The notes beneath the pieces are model-generated. The model ran no database searches. It saw only the letters and a list, made by a program, of their open reading frames with translations, and had not been told where the DNA came from. A stretch of DNA of 64,000 nt, taken from assembly GCA_024231975.1 (NCBI GenBank), contig JAAEQB010000120.1, positions 248,001 to 312,000 on the forward strand, given 5' to 3'. The position numbers were made by a program, and so were the translations under genes. Numbering within the stretch: position 1 is the stretch's first letter; each line of letters begins with the position of its first letter. This document shows positions 19,275 through 26,982 of the stretch, one piece after another. The DNA comes from Allobosea sp. Lineage in GTDB: Bacteria > Pseudomonadota > Alphaproteobacteria > Rhizobiales > Beijerinckiaceae.

Positions 19275-20930
19275 ATGGTTCGCGTACTGGTCTATCTTCT
19301 CGTCATCGCCGCCCTCGCCGCCGGCGCCGTCTGGCTCGCCGATCGGCCGGGCGAGGTCTCGATCCTCTGGCAGGGCTACCGCATCGAGACCAGCGTCGCG
19401 ATAGCGGCGATCGGCGTCGTCGTGCTCGCCTTCCTTGCTCTGGTCGCCTGGGCGGTGATGCGTTTCGTCTTCGGCCTGCCCTCGGCCTTCGGCTTCGCCT
19501 CGCGGGCCCGGCGCCGGGCCCGCGGCTTCGAGGCGATCTCGCGCGGCATGGTCGCGATCGGCGCCGGCGATCCCGTCGCCGCCGGGCGCTATGCGGTCGA
19601 CGCCCGCAAATTCGCGGCCAGCGAGCCGCTGACCTTGCTGCTCGAAGCCCAGTCGGCCCAGCTCTCCGGTGATCGCGGTCAGGCCGAGGCTGCCTTCAAG
19701 GCGATGCTTGACAAGCCGGAGACCCGCGTGCTCGGCCTGCGCGGCCTTTTCGTCGAGGCCCGTCGGCGCGGCGACATGGCCGCCGCCCGCGCCTTCGCCG
19801 ACGATGCCGTGCGCCGCTCGCCATCGCTGGCCTGGGCCAATGACGCCCTGCTCGACTTCCACACTGCCGCCGGCGACTGGCAGGCGGCCCGCACCGCGGT
19901 CGAGCGCCGCGCCGCGCTGCGCCTCGCCGACAAGGGCGAAGCCAAGCGCCAGCGCGCCGTCCTGCTCGCCGCCGAAGCGCTAGAGGCCAAGGATCGTGAG
20001 CCCGAGAAGGCGCTCGCCGCCGCGCTCGAAGCAGTCAAGCTCGCGCCCGGCCTCACTCCGGCCGCCGCACTGGCCGGCCGGATGCTTTCGGAGCGCGGCG
20101 ACATCAAGAAGGCGGCACGGCTGCTGGAAGCGGCCTGGAAGCAGGTCTCGCATCCCGATATCGCCAGCGCCTATCTCGATGTCCGCCCTGGCGACAGCGC
20201 CCGCGACCGCCTCGCCCGGGCGGAGATGCTGACCAAGCTCCGGCCCGCCGATCCAGAGGGCGTGCTGGCGCTCGCCGGTGCCGCCATCCATGCGCAGGAC
20301 TTCGCCCGCGCCCGCGCCACGCTGAAGCCGCTGCTCGCCGGCGGCGCCTCGGTTCGCGCCTGCCTGCTGATGGCCGAGCTGGAGGAGGCCGAGCACGGCG
20401 CCACCGGCCGCGTCCGCGAATGGCTGGCCCGCGCTACCCGCGCCCCGCGCGACGCTGCCTGGGTCGCCGACGGCCTCGTCTCCGACCAGTGGCTGCCGGT
20501 CTCGCCGATTTCGGGCCGGCTCGACGCCTTTGTCTGGACCGTGCCGCCGGCGACGCTCGGCAGCCAGGGCGCCCATCTCAACGACGACGTCCTCGCCGAT
20601 CTCGACGAGCCCTCGGCGCCGCTGCTCGAAGGCAAGGCCGAGATCGCGGAAGCGGTGACGGTTCCGGCCGCCGCTGGGCTCGCCCCACCTGCCGCGCCAG
20701 AACCGCCGAAGCCGGAGCCCAAGGTCGAGACCAAGCCTGAGCCGGTCGTCGCAGCCGCCCTTCCCCCGGCCGAGCCGGTCGTCGAGATCGCCCCGGTGAC
20801 GACAAAGCCGGCGCCACAGCAGGGCAAGCCCGCTCCCGTCGTCTTCCCCGTCGCGCATGCGCCCGACGATCCCGGCCCGGAGCAGCAGACACCGGGCGAA
20901 CCCAAGGGGCGGTTCCGGATCTTCAGCTGA
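19275..20930 (+). CDS. hemY: HemY-type haem biosynthesis-associated membrane protein
   Basis: A 551-residue inner-membrane protein of the proteobacterial HemY family (not the protoporphyrinogen oxidase of the same name). Two N-terminal membrane helices (about 3-22 and 40-67) are followed by TPR-like alpha-helical repeats to about residue 400 and a Pro/Ala-rich disordered tail of about 100 residues that ends in KGRFRIFS. The molecular role is unsettled; the gene constantly accompanies hemD. It follows the fusion gene by 14 bases and is probably co-transcribed. Confidence 0.9.
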   Translation: MVRVLVYLLVIAALAAGAVWLADRPGEVSILWQGYRIETSVAIAAIGVVVLAFLALVAWAVMRFVFGLPSAFGFASRARRRARGFEAISRGMVAIGAGDPVAAGRYAVDARKFAASEPLTLLLEAQSAQLSGDRGQAEAAFKAMLDKPETRVLGLRGLFVEARRRGDMAAARAFADDAVRRSPSLAWANDALLDFHTAAGDWQAARTAVERRAALRLADKGEAKRQRAVLLAAEALEAKDREPEKALAAALEAVKLAPGLTPAAALAGRMLSERGDIKKAARLLEAAWKQVSHPDIASAYLDVRPGDSARDRLARAEMLTKLRPADPEGVLALAGAAIHAQDFARARATLKPLLAGGASVRACLLMAELEEAEHGATGRVREWLARATRAPRDAAWVADGLVSDQWLPVSPISGRLDAFVWTVPPATLGSQGAHLNDDVLADLDEPSAPLLEGKAEIAEAVTVPAAAGLAPPAAPEPPKPEPKVETKPEPVVAAALPPAEPVVEIAPVTTKPAPQQGKPAPVVFPVAHAPDDPGPEQQTPGEPKGRFRIFS

Positions 20931-20956
20931 CGCGGCACATCACGTCGTCGCAGAAT

Positions 20957-20987
20957 CGCCGGTACCTCCGAACGAGGGGTTCCGGCG
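20957..20987 (+). terminator. Hairpin after hemY
   Basis: CGCCGG pairs with CCGGCG, extended inward by ACC/GGT and CTC/GAG with small mismatches. It begins 27 bases past the hemY stop. No T-run follows, so intrinsic termination is doubtful. Confidence 0.4.
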
Positions 20988-21011
20988 ATAAGGCGTGCAT
21001 GTGCATAGGGA

Positions 21012-21032
21012 TTTTGTGAAATAATCACAAAA
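21012..21032. promoter_or_regulatory. ParD operator
   Basis: TTTTGTGA (21012-21019) and TCACAAAA (21025-21032) form a perfect inverted repeat with a 5-base spacer, 31 bases before the parD start. AT-rich palindromes at this place are the usual autoregulation sites of toxin-antitoxin operons. Confidence 0.7.
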
Positions 21033-21063
21033 ACGCTATATTGGCTGAGAACGGAGGCCAACA

Positions 21064-21333
21064 ATGGCGACCATGACCATCTCGCTGCCCGATCCGATGA
21101 AGGATTGGATTGAGACACGCATCAGACAGGGCGACTACGCGAGCACGAGTGATTATGTCCGCGATCTCGTGCGCCGGGATCGTGAGCGATCCATCCATCC
21201 CGAACTAAGCCTCGCGGATTTGCAGCGCATCGTGACAGATGCACGCGCAAGCGGTGTGAGTGGGCAGAGCGTCTCCTCGATCCTGGCGGAGGCAAAGGCC
21301 AGCGTGGAGGCCAAGCGCGGTGTCCGGGACTAG
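21064..21333 (+). CDS. parD: ParD-type antitoxin
   Basis: An 89-residue type II antitoxin with an N-terminal ribbon-helix-helix (TMTISLPDPMKDWIETRI and SDYVRDLVRRDRE) and a C-terminal toxin-binding tail. It should bind DNA as a dimer at the palindrome just upstream and neutralise the toxin from the overlapping next gene. ATG 21064 is preceded by GGAGG. The pair is inserted between hemY and rluD, and its surroundings are more AT-rich than the core genes, consistent with acquisition. Confidence 0.9.
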   Translation: MATMTISLPDPMKDWIETRIRQGDYASTSDYVRDLVRRDRERSIHPELSLADLQRIVTDARASGVSGQSVSSILAEAKASVEAKRGVRD

Positions 21334-21616
21334 CTACGGCCTGACACGGCGCGCCAGGGACGATCTGTTCGATATTTTCGTCTACGGATACGACAGGTTT
21401 GGTGCGCAGCAGGCCGAAATCTACGCCGCCGGCCTTGAACACGCGTTCGAGCTTCTTGCCGCGAATCCGCGGATGGGGCGCGAAGCAAGATCGATTGGAC
21501 CGGGCGTGCGTCGCCACCAACACGCATCCCACATCATTCTTTATGAAGAAGCGCAGCCCGGAATCTTGATCCTAGCCATCGTGCATTCCCGCAGCGTGCT
21601 GCGACTTTCCTTGTGA
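21320..21616 (+). CDS. parE: ParE-type toxin (RelE/ParE superfamily)
   Basis: A 98-residue toxin: LTRRARDDLFDIFVYGYDRFG at the N-terminus, NPRMGREARSIGPGVRRHQHASHIILYEE and a C-terminal LAIVHSRS strand, as in ParE proteins that poison DNA gyrase. Start GTG 21320 overlaps the antitoxin gene by 14 bases; no ATG fits the family start. The usual His-Ser near the end is present, so the toxin is probably functional. Confidence 0.9.
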   Translation: MSGTSYGLTRRARDDLFDIFVYGYDRFGAQQAEIYAAGLEHAFELLAANPRMGREARSIGPGVRRHQHASHIILYEEAQPGILILAIVHSRSVLRLSL

Positions 21617-21695
21617 GAGCATTGCAGGCAACCAATGTTCTCAGCCAGCGACGGCCCCTGATGCAGTTCGCTTCGAGCACACCTATAGAACCCAT

Positions 21696-22730
21696 ATGAC
21701 CGCTTCCATATCCTCTTCTTCATCCACCGCCACCGAACTCGTCATCGCGCCCGAGCAGGCTGGGCTGCGCCTCGACAAGGCGCTCGCCCTGCTCGGCGGC
21801 GAGGTTTCGCGCGCCCGCCTGCAGCAGGTGATCAAGGAAGGCGGCGTCAGCATCGACGGGACGGTGGTCGCCGATGCCAGCCGCAAGGTCGCCGCCGGCC
21901 AGCGACTTTCCCTGGTCATGCCCGAGGCCAAGCCCGCCGCGCCGATCGGCCAGGACATCCCGCTCACGGTCGTCTTCGAGGACGAGCATCTGATCGTCAT
22001 CGACAAGCCCGCCGGGCTCGTCGTCCATCCCGCCGGAGGCCATGAGGACGGCACGCTGGTCAACGCTCTCATCGCCCATTGCGGCGAGAGCCTTTCGGGC
22101 ATCGGCGGCGTGCGCCGGCCCGGCATCGTCCACCGGCTCGACAAGGACACCAGCGGCCTGCTCGTCGTCGCCAAGAACGACAAGGCCCATCGCGGACTCG
22201 CCAAGCAGTTCGCCGACCATGGCCGCACCGGGCCGCTAGAGCGGGCTTATCTCGCTTTGGTCTGGGGTTCCCCGCGCCGGCAGACCGGCACGATCGACGC
22301 GCCGATCGAGCGCTCGAATCGCAATCGCGAGAAGATGATGGTGGTCGGAGAGGGCCGCGGCCGCGAGGCGATCACCCATATCGAACTGATCGAGCGCTAC
22401 CCGCCTTTGCTGCGCGGTCATGAGGAGATGGAGGCGCTGGCGAGCCTGGTCGAATGCCAGCTCGAAACCGGCCGCACCCACCAGATCCGCGTCCATATGA
22501 GCCATATCGGCCACCCGCTGCTCGGCGACCAGCTCTACGGCTCCGGCTTCATGACCAAGGCGAGCCGCCTGCCCGAAAAAGCCCAGGCCGCACTCGCCGA
22601 TCTCGGCCGCCAGGCGCTGCATGCCCGCCTGCTCGGTTTCGAGCATCCGGTCACCGGCGAGGAATTGCGCTTCGAGTCGGAACCACCCGCCGACTTTGCA
22701 CGTTTGCAAGCAGAACTCTCGATCCTGTGA
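21696..22730 (+). CDS. rluD: 23S rRNA pseudouridine synthase, RluD family
   Basis: A 344-residue enzyme with an N-terminal S4 RNA-binding domain (about 18-80) and a RluA/RluD catalytic domain. The catalytic Asp is D149 in HRLDKDTSG. GRTHQIRVHMSHIGHPLLGD marks the second conserved block. RluD modifies helix 69 of 23S rRNA and supports ribosome assembly. The rluD-rpoH order found here is common in alphaproteobacteria. A Ser-rich N-terminal leader (SISSSSSTA) is probably unstructured. Confidence 0.93.
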   Translation: MTASISSSSSTATELVIAPEQAGLRLDKALALLGGEVSRARLQQVIKEGGVSIDGTVVADASRKVAAGQRLSLVMPEAKPAAPIGQDIPLTVVFEDEHLIVIDKPAGLVVHPAGGHEDGTLVNALIAHCGESLSGIGGVRRPGIVHRLDKDTSGLLVVAKNDKAHRGLAKQFADHGRTGPLERAYLALVWGSPRRQTGTIDAPIERSNRNREKMMVVGEGRGREAITHIELIERYPPLLRGHEEMEALASLVECQLETGRTHQIRVHMSHIGHPLLGDQLYGSGFMTKASRLPEKAQAALADLGRQALHARLLGFEHPVTGEELRFESEPPADFARLQAELSIL

Positions 22731-22936
22731 CCGATTTTTGCTGAACCGCCCACTTTCCGCCACCCTCGCATCGTCTATACTGCGTTGCGAAAGCGGATGG
22801 CTAAAGGGGCGCCGCTGGGCGTGGAGCAGGTGGCTGGACGAAAGTCGTCGCCGAGGCTGCACGCCGGACGATCCTGCCCGATGGAACATCGGGTGGTTGG
22901 CTCGCCGTTCAGCGGGAGCCGGAAAGGAGTACGAGC
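22731..22936 (+). promoter_or_regulatory. rpoH promoter and leader
   Basis: About 206 bases before rpoH. A -10-like TATACT is at 22776-22781 with a poor -35. The likely leader is about 150 nt and holds a clear small hairpin (CCCGAT-GGAAC-ATCGGG) and a GGCTC/GAGCC stem just before the AAGGAG ribosome site. It could modulate translation with temperature, but I see no ROSE-type or fourU pairing over the ribosome site. Confidence 0.35.
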
Positions 22937-23833
22937 ATGGCGACTGCGTCGTTGCCCGTCATGTCCGCGGAGGGCGGACTTTCACGTTATCTGGACGAGA
23001 TCCGTCGGTTCCCGATGCTGGAGCCGAACGAGGAATTCATGCTGGCCAAGAGCTGGCGCGAGCATGGCGACCGCGACGCGGCCCATAGGCTCGTGACGTC
23101 ACATCTGCGTCTCGTCGCCAAGATCGCCATGGGCTATCGCGGCTATGGGCTGCCGATGGGCGAAGTCGTGTCGGAGGGCAATGTCGGCCTGATGCAGGCG
23201 GTCAAGCGCTTCGAGCCTGACAAGGGCTTCCGGCTCGCGACCTATGCGATGTGGTGGATCAAGGCCTCGATCCAGGAATACATCCTGCGGTCCTGGTCGC
23301 TGGTGAAGATGGGCACCACCGCCAACCAGAAGAAGCTGTTCTTCAACCTGCGCAAGGCCAAGAGCAAGATTTCGGCGCTCGGCGACGGCGATCTCAAGCC
23401 GGACCAGGTCAAGAGCATCGCGACCAAGCTCGGCGTCAACGAGCAGGACGTGATCGACATGAACCGCCGCCTCGGCGGCGACGCGTCGCTCAACACGCCG
23501 CTGCGCGAAGATGGCGAGGGCGAATGGCAGGACTGGCTCGTCGACGACAGCGACAGCCAGGAGAACCGTCTCGCCGCCTCCGAGGAAAGCGACAACCGCC
23601 ATCTGGCGCTGCGCGAGGCGCTGGGTGTGCTCAACGATCGCGAGCGCCGCATCTTCGAGGCGCGCCGCCTGGCCGAGGACCCGATCACCCTGGAGGAACT
23701 CTCCGAGGAGTTCGGTGTCTCGCGCGAACGCGTCCGCCAGATCGAGGTCCGCGCCTTCGAGAAGGTGCAGGACGCGGTCAAGAAGGCGCTGGTGAAGATC
23801 GAGGCGCCGCGGGCGGCCCTGCCCGCGGCCTGA
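22937..23833 (+). CDS. rpoH: RNA polymerase heat-shock sigma factor RpoH (sigma-32)
   Basis: A 298-residue group 3 sigma factor. Region 2 reads HLRLVAKIAMGYRGYGLPMGEVVSEGNVG and includes the core-binding and -10 elements; the RpoH box QKKLFFNLR follows; region 4.2 (LEELSEEFGVSRERVRQIE) recognises the -35. It directs heat-shock genes such as groESL and dnaK. Alphaproteobacteria often have two or more rpoH copies; this may be one of several. ATG 22937 is preceded by AAGGAG. The stop abuts the convergent DUF2125 gene with no base between. Confidence 0.96.
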   Translation: MATASLPVMSAEGGLSRYLDEIRRFPMLEPNEEFMLAKSWREHGDRDAAHRLVTSHLRLVAKIAMGYRGYGLPMGEVVSEGNVGLMQAVKRFEPDKGFRLATYAMWWIKASIQEYILRSWSLVKMGTTANQKKLFFNLRKAKSKISALGDGDLKPDQVKSIATKLGVNEQDVIDMNRRLGGDASLNTPLREDGEGEWQDWLVDDSDSQENRLAASEESDNRHLALREALGVLNDRERRIFEARRLAEDPITLEELSEEFGVSRERVRQIEVRAFEKVQDAVKKALVKIEAPRAALPAA

Positions 23834-24892
23834 TCAGTAGAGCGGTTGCAGCGGCTGCAGAGGCAGCCTGAGCGGCCCGAGGAAGACCCTGCCTTCACGC
23901 AGGACCAGCGGCGGCAGCGGCGAGAGCCCTGCCGCCGTATTGCTTTGTCCGCCATCGCCGGTGCGCCCGCCGAGCAGGGCGCCGAGCCCCGCCGTCAGCC
24001 CGCCGACCTTGATGCCGGCGATGCGGTCGACGCCGGCGACCGCCGCCACGACCTTGCCGGCAGGCCTATGCGCGTCGTCGAGCGTCACTTGGCCGCTCGC
24101 CTCCAGCCGCGTCGGCCCCTTGACCAGAACGAGCTTGGTCACGTCCACGATGCCGCCCGCCGTGCGCCAGGCTTCGAGAGCATCGGGATTGAAGCCGCGT
24201 CGGAAGGACAGCGCGCGCGACAGGCTGGCCTGCAGATCGAGATCGGCGAGCTGGCCGTTGCCGATCAGCGCCTCCAGCGCCGGCAGCACGCCGCCCTTGG
24301 CGTTCACCGCGAGATCGACCGTGCCGTCGCTGGCAAAGCGCTGCGGATTGGGCCGCAGATGCGCCTCTGCGGCGCTCGCACGCCAGGTCTCGGCGGCGCC
24401 CTGCCCCGGCTCGGTGACGGTCAGCACCGGCTCGCCCAGCACCAGCGAGAAGCGCTCGAAGGCGAGCCCGCTGAGATGCAGGCTGGCGCCGAGCTCCTTC
24501 CAGTCGAGCGCGGCCTTGCGGCCTTGCGGCAGATTGGCCAGCATCGGCCCGGTCATCTGCAGGATGATGTGGCCGGGCGTCCAGATCTGCGCCACCGCGA
24601 CCGCCGGGCCGGCATCGATCTTGACCTCGTCGCCCCAGCGCGAGGAGGTCAGCGTCAGGCTGGCGCAGCGCACCTCAATGCGGAAGGGGTAGCCGCCGAC
24701 GCTGCGGTCCCGGCAGGTCCAGTTGCGGCCGGCGTTCGCCTCGCGGGCGATGCCGGCATCGAGCTCCTGGTCAACCTTGCTGCGCGCGAAGCCCCAGATG
24801 CCGGACCAGCCGGCGGCGAGCAGCGCCAGCAGCACGAAGGGCGCGTAGAGCCAGAAGCGGCCATGCCGGCGCACGGGCGTGGGATCGGACAT
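23834..24892 (-). CDS. DUF2125 family protein
   Basis: A 352-residue protein with one N-terminal membrane helix (about 14-34) and a large beta-rich periplasmic part typical of alphaproteobacterial DUF2125 proteins (YPFRIEVRCA, FERFSLVLGEPVLTVTEPG). It ends in a Leu/Pro tail (PLRLPLQPLQPLY). Function is unknown; the fold resembles lipid-interacting envelope proteins, which is only a suggestion. ATG 24892 is taken as start; ATG 24907 adds five residues and is also possible. It is convergent with rpoH. Confidence 0.85.
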   Translation of the reverse strand: MSDPTPVRRHGRFWLYAPFVLLALLAAGWSGIWGFARSKVDQELDAGIAREANAGRNWTCRDRSVGGYPFRIEVRCASLTLTSSRWGDEVKIDAGPAVAVAQIWTPGHIILQMTGPMLANLPQGRKAALDWKELGASLHLSGLAFERFSLVLGEPVLTVTEPGQGAAETWRASAAEAHLRPNPQRFASDGTVDLAVNAKGGVLPALEALIGNGQLADLDLQASLSRALSFRRGFNPDALEAWRTAGGIVDVTKLVLVKGPTRLEASGQVTLDDAHRPAGKVVAAVAGVDRIAGIKVGGLTAGLGALLGGRTGDGGQSNTAAGLSPLPPLVLREGRVFLGPLRLPLQPLQPLY

Positions 24893-24931
24893 GCGCTGGC
24901 GCTCCATTGCGAAAACCTCGGCAGGTTGATA

Positions 24932-24986
24932 GCGACCGGGGCCGCAACGCGCCAGCGTTGGCGGAGACTATCCGCCGACCGGTCGC
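24932..24986. repeat. Nested inverted repeats in the DUF2125/chaC divergent region
   Basis: GCGACCGG (24932-24939) pairs with CCGGTCGC (24979-24986), enclosing a perfect hairpin GGCGGA-GACTA-TCCGCC (24960-24976). A competing stem, CGCCA with TGGCG, overlaps the inner one. The layout could be a switching leader RNA of chaC or a protein-binding site. Confidence 0.5.
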
Positions 24987-25031
24987 AAAGCCTCTCTGGC
25001 GAGGCAAGCAGGCTAAATTGTGAGGAAGCCG

Positions 25032-25589
25032 ATGACGGCGACGCTCCCGCCGGAAGATCTCTGGGTGTTCGGCTACGGTTCGCTGATCTGGCGCCCCGGC
25101 TTCGCCTTCGTCGAGCGTTCCGGCGCCCGCCTGCACGGCTATCACCGCGCTCTCTGCATCTATTCGCATGTCCACCGCGGGACGCCGGAGGTGCCGGGGC
25201 TGGTGCTCGGCCTCGATCGCGGCGGCATCTGCCGCGGCGTCGCCTTCCGCGTTCCCGCCGACCAGGCGGAGGAGACGATCGACTACTTACGTGCCCGCGA
25301 GCAGGCGACCGCGGTCTATCTCGAACGGCGGCTGGCGCTGCGGCTCGACGACGGGCGGCGCCTCAACGCACTCACCTACATCGCCGACCGAAACCACGAG
25401 CAATATGCCGGCCGCCTGCAAGAAGAGGCGGTGCTGGCATTGGTGCGCCAGGGCAAGGGCGTCTCGGGCGAGAATCCGGACTATGTCCGGCGTACCCATG
25501 AGCATCTGCACGAGATGGGCATCCACGACCCGCTGCTGGCCCATCTCGTCGCGGAGCTGGACAGAACGAGCCCGTCGACGTCGCTCTGA
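25032..25589 (+). CDS. ChaC-like gamma-glutamylcyclotransferase
   Basis: A 185-residue protein of the ChaC family, which cleaves glutathione to 5-oxoproline and Cys-Gly. The nucleotide-like loop FGYGSLIWRPGF is at the start, and the catalytic Glu lies in the RAREQATAVY region. GENPDYVRRTHEHLHEMGI near the end is typical. Start ATG 25032 follows GAGGA; a GTG at 25020 is less likely. Cytoplasmic. It ends four bases before the convergent unknown SOS-box gene. Confidence 0.92.
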   Translation: MTATLPPEDLWVFGYGSLIWRPGFAFVERSGARLHGYHRALCIYSHVHRGTPEVPGLVLGLDRGGICRGVAFRVPADQAEETIDYLRAREQATAVYLERRLALRLDDGRRLNALTYIADRNHEQYAGRLQEEAVLALVRQGKGVSGENPDYVRRTHEHLHEMGIHDPLLAHLVAELDRTSPSTSL

Positions 25590-25593
25590 GCGC

Positions 25594-26079
25594 TTACGCT
25601 TCCGGCATCAGGTCGCAGAGCGCGGCGCGGCGGCCGGCGCTGTCTTCCGCCAGGAGATGGACGTGGATCTCGCTGGCGCCGGCCATGGCGACGGCGTCGC
25701 GCCAGCGCGTCAGCGCCGCATCGATGCCGAACGGACCGCTGTCGCGCGCCGCGACGATCTTGCGGTCGGGCGACACGGCCAGCAGCACCGCATCGGTGAA
25801 CCCCAGCGCATGCCCGTCCTGGATCGCGAAGACCGAGGCGACATAGCGCCGGCCGGAACGGCCACGCCAGGCGGTGAAGCGGCGCTCGGCGAGTTGGGCG
25901 GTCGCCCGCAGCGGCATCTCGCGCACCTGCCCCGGCAAACCGGCAGCATCATCGAACAGCGGTGCGGCGCGCTCCGCCTTGGCGGGCTGCAACGCCTCCA
26001 GCAGGTTGAGCTGGCGGGGCATCTTGTCGAGCGACCGGTTGCGGTCGAATGGGAAACGGGCTCGGGCCAGAGCAGCCAT
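25594..26079 (-). CDS. Unknown protein, probably SOS-regulated
   Basis: A 161-residue soluble protein with no domain I recognise. The N-terminus is basic and Pro/Leu-rich (RARFPFDRNRSLDKMPRQLNLLEAL), followed by an alpha/beta part (RYVASVFAIQDGHALGFTDAVLLAVSPDRKIVAARDSG and a HVHLLAED strand). ATG 26079 has an excellent AGGAGG site. Just upstream lies a GAAC-N7-GAAC LexA box, so the gene is expected to be induced by DNA damage. It is a single-gene unit, neighbour to plsC, and not part of a known repair operon. Confidence 0.8.
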   Translation of the reverse strand: MAALARARFPFDRNRSLDKMPRQLNLLEALQPAKAERAAPLFDDAAGLPGQVREMPLRATAQLAERRFTAWRGRSGRRYVASVFAIQDGHALGFTDAVLLAVSPDRKIVAARDSGPFGIDAALTRWRDAVAMAGASEIHVHLLAEDSAGRRAALCDLMPEA

Positions 26080-26090
26080 GTCGTTCCTCC

Positions 26091-26114
26091 TTTGTTCTAG
26101 AACAAAATCGGAAC
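26091..26114 (-). promoter_or_regulatory. LexA (SOS) box, alphaproteobacterial type
   Basis: GAAC (26100-26103), seven bases, GAAC (26111-26114): on the gene's own strand GTTC-N7-GTTC, the direct-repeat LexA site of alphaproteobacteria. A perfect 16-base palindrome, TTTGTTC-TA-GAACAAA minus one shared base per side, overlaps it at 26091-26106. It lies 12 to 35 bases before the start codon of the leftward gene. Confidence 0.75.
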
Positions 26115-26138
26115 AGACCGGCCTCTTGTCAAGGCCGA

Positions 26139-26921
26139 TCAGGCGCTGGGTTGCGCCTCCTGACGCGTACTGACAGGAGCGGGCACGCCGAGGCGGTCGA
26201 GTTCGGCGAGACCATCAGCCAGGAGCCGGTTGCTCGCGGTTTCGATCCGCTCCTGCAACAGGGCGTGGAAAGCCGCCTTGTCCATGCCTGGCGGAATCGC
26301 CGGCATGATCTCGACCTTGATCGTGCCCGGCCGCTTGATCAGGCTACGGCGCGGCCAATACAGCCCGGCGTTGAGCGCGACCGGCACGCAGGGCACGCCG
26401 AGCTCGGCGTAGAGATGGGTGACGCCGTATTTATAGGCCGGCTCGGCCCCGGCCGGCCGGCGCGTGCCTTCCGGGAAGATCATCAGCTGGCGCCCATTCT
26501 CGCCGAGCTCGACCTTGGCACGCCGCGTCACAGCCTGCAGCGCCCGGCTGCGGGCGCCGCGATCGACCGGGATCATCCTGAGCTTGAGCAGGCACCAGCC
26601 GAAGAAGGGCAGCCAGGTCAGTTCGCGCTTGAGGATGTAGACGGGGTTGCGGAACACCGTCACCAGCGCGAAGGTCTCCCAGGTCGACTGGTGCTTGGCC
26701 GCCATGATGATGCCGCCGGGCGGGATGTTCTCGACGCCGGTGATCTCGTAGCGCGTCCCGACGATCACCCGCATCCACCAGAGCGAGGTCTGCGCCCAGC
26801 ACAGCGCGATCTTCAGCAGGAAGCGCGGCGGCAGCACCATCGTCACCATGGCTGCGAGCAGCCAGAATGCGAGGTTCAGGTAGAAGGCGATGTTGAACAG
26901 GATCGAGCGGATCAGCAGCAT
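26139..26921 (-). CDS. plsC: 1-acyl-sn-glycerol-3-phosphate acyltransferase
   Basis: A 260-residue membrane-bound acyltransferase that makes phosphatidic acid from lysophosphatidic acid. An N-terminal hydrophobic hairpin (about 1-40) precedes the catalytic motif H-x4-D-like KHQSTWET, in which the usual Asp of HX4D is replaced by Glu. The substrate-binding block FPEGTRR and VPVALNAG follow. The start is uncertain: ATG 26921 is used, but TTG 26942 would add seven residues. It lies downstream of ydcF and ftsEX on the same strand. Confidence 0.9.
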   Translation of the reverse strand: MLLIRSILFNIAFYLNLAFWLLAAMVTMVLPPRFLLKIALCWAQTSLWWMRVIVGTRYEITGVENIPPGGIIMAAKHQSTWETFALVTVFRNPVYILKRELTWLPFFGWCLLKLRMIPVDRGARSRALQAVTRRAKVELGENGRQLMIFPEGTRRPAGAEPAYKYGVTHLYAELGVPCVPVALNAGLYWPRRSLIKRPGTIKVEIMPAIPPGMDKAAFHALLQERIETASNRLLADGLAELDRLGVPAPVSTRQEAQPSA

Positions 26922-26982
26922 GATCCGCAAGAACCCCGGCAACCGTGGCGCGTCAAGAGCCTGTCCGGGAGAACCAGAGAGA

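Noticed and set aside
22860..22936. ROSE-type or fourU RNA thermometer at rpoH
   Set aside because: Hairpins exist, but the ribosome site GGAAAGGAG is not paired with a U-rich or ROSE-like strand.
23846..25501. Long plus-strand frame covering the DUF2125 gene and into chaC
   Set aside because: Composition is typical of an antisense shadow in GC-rich DNA, and it conflicts with two genes that have clear family motifs.
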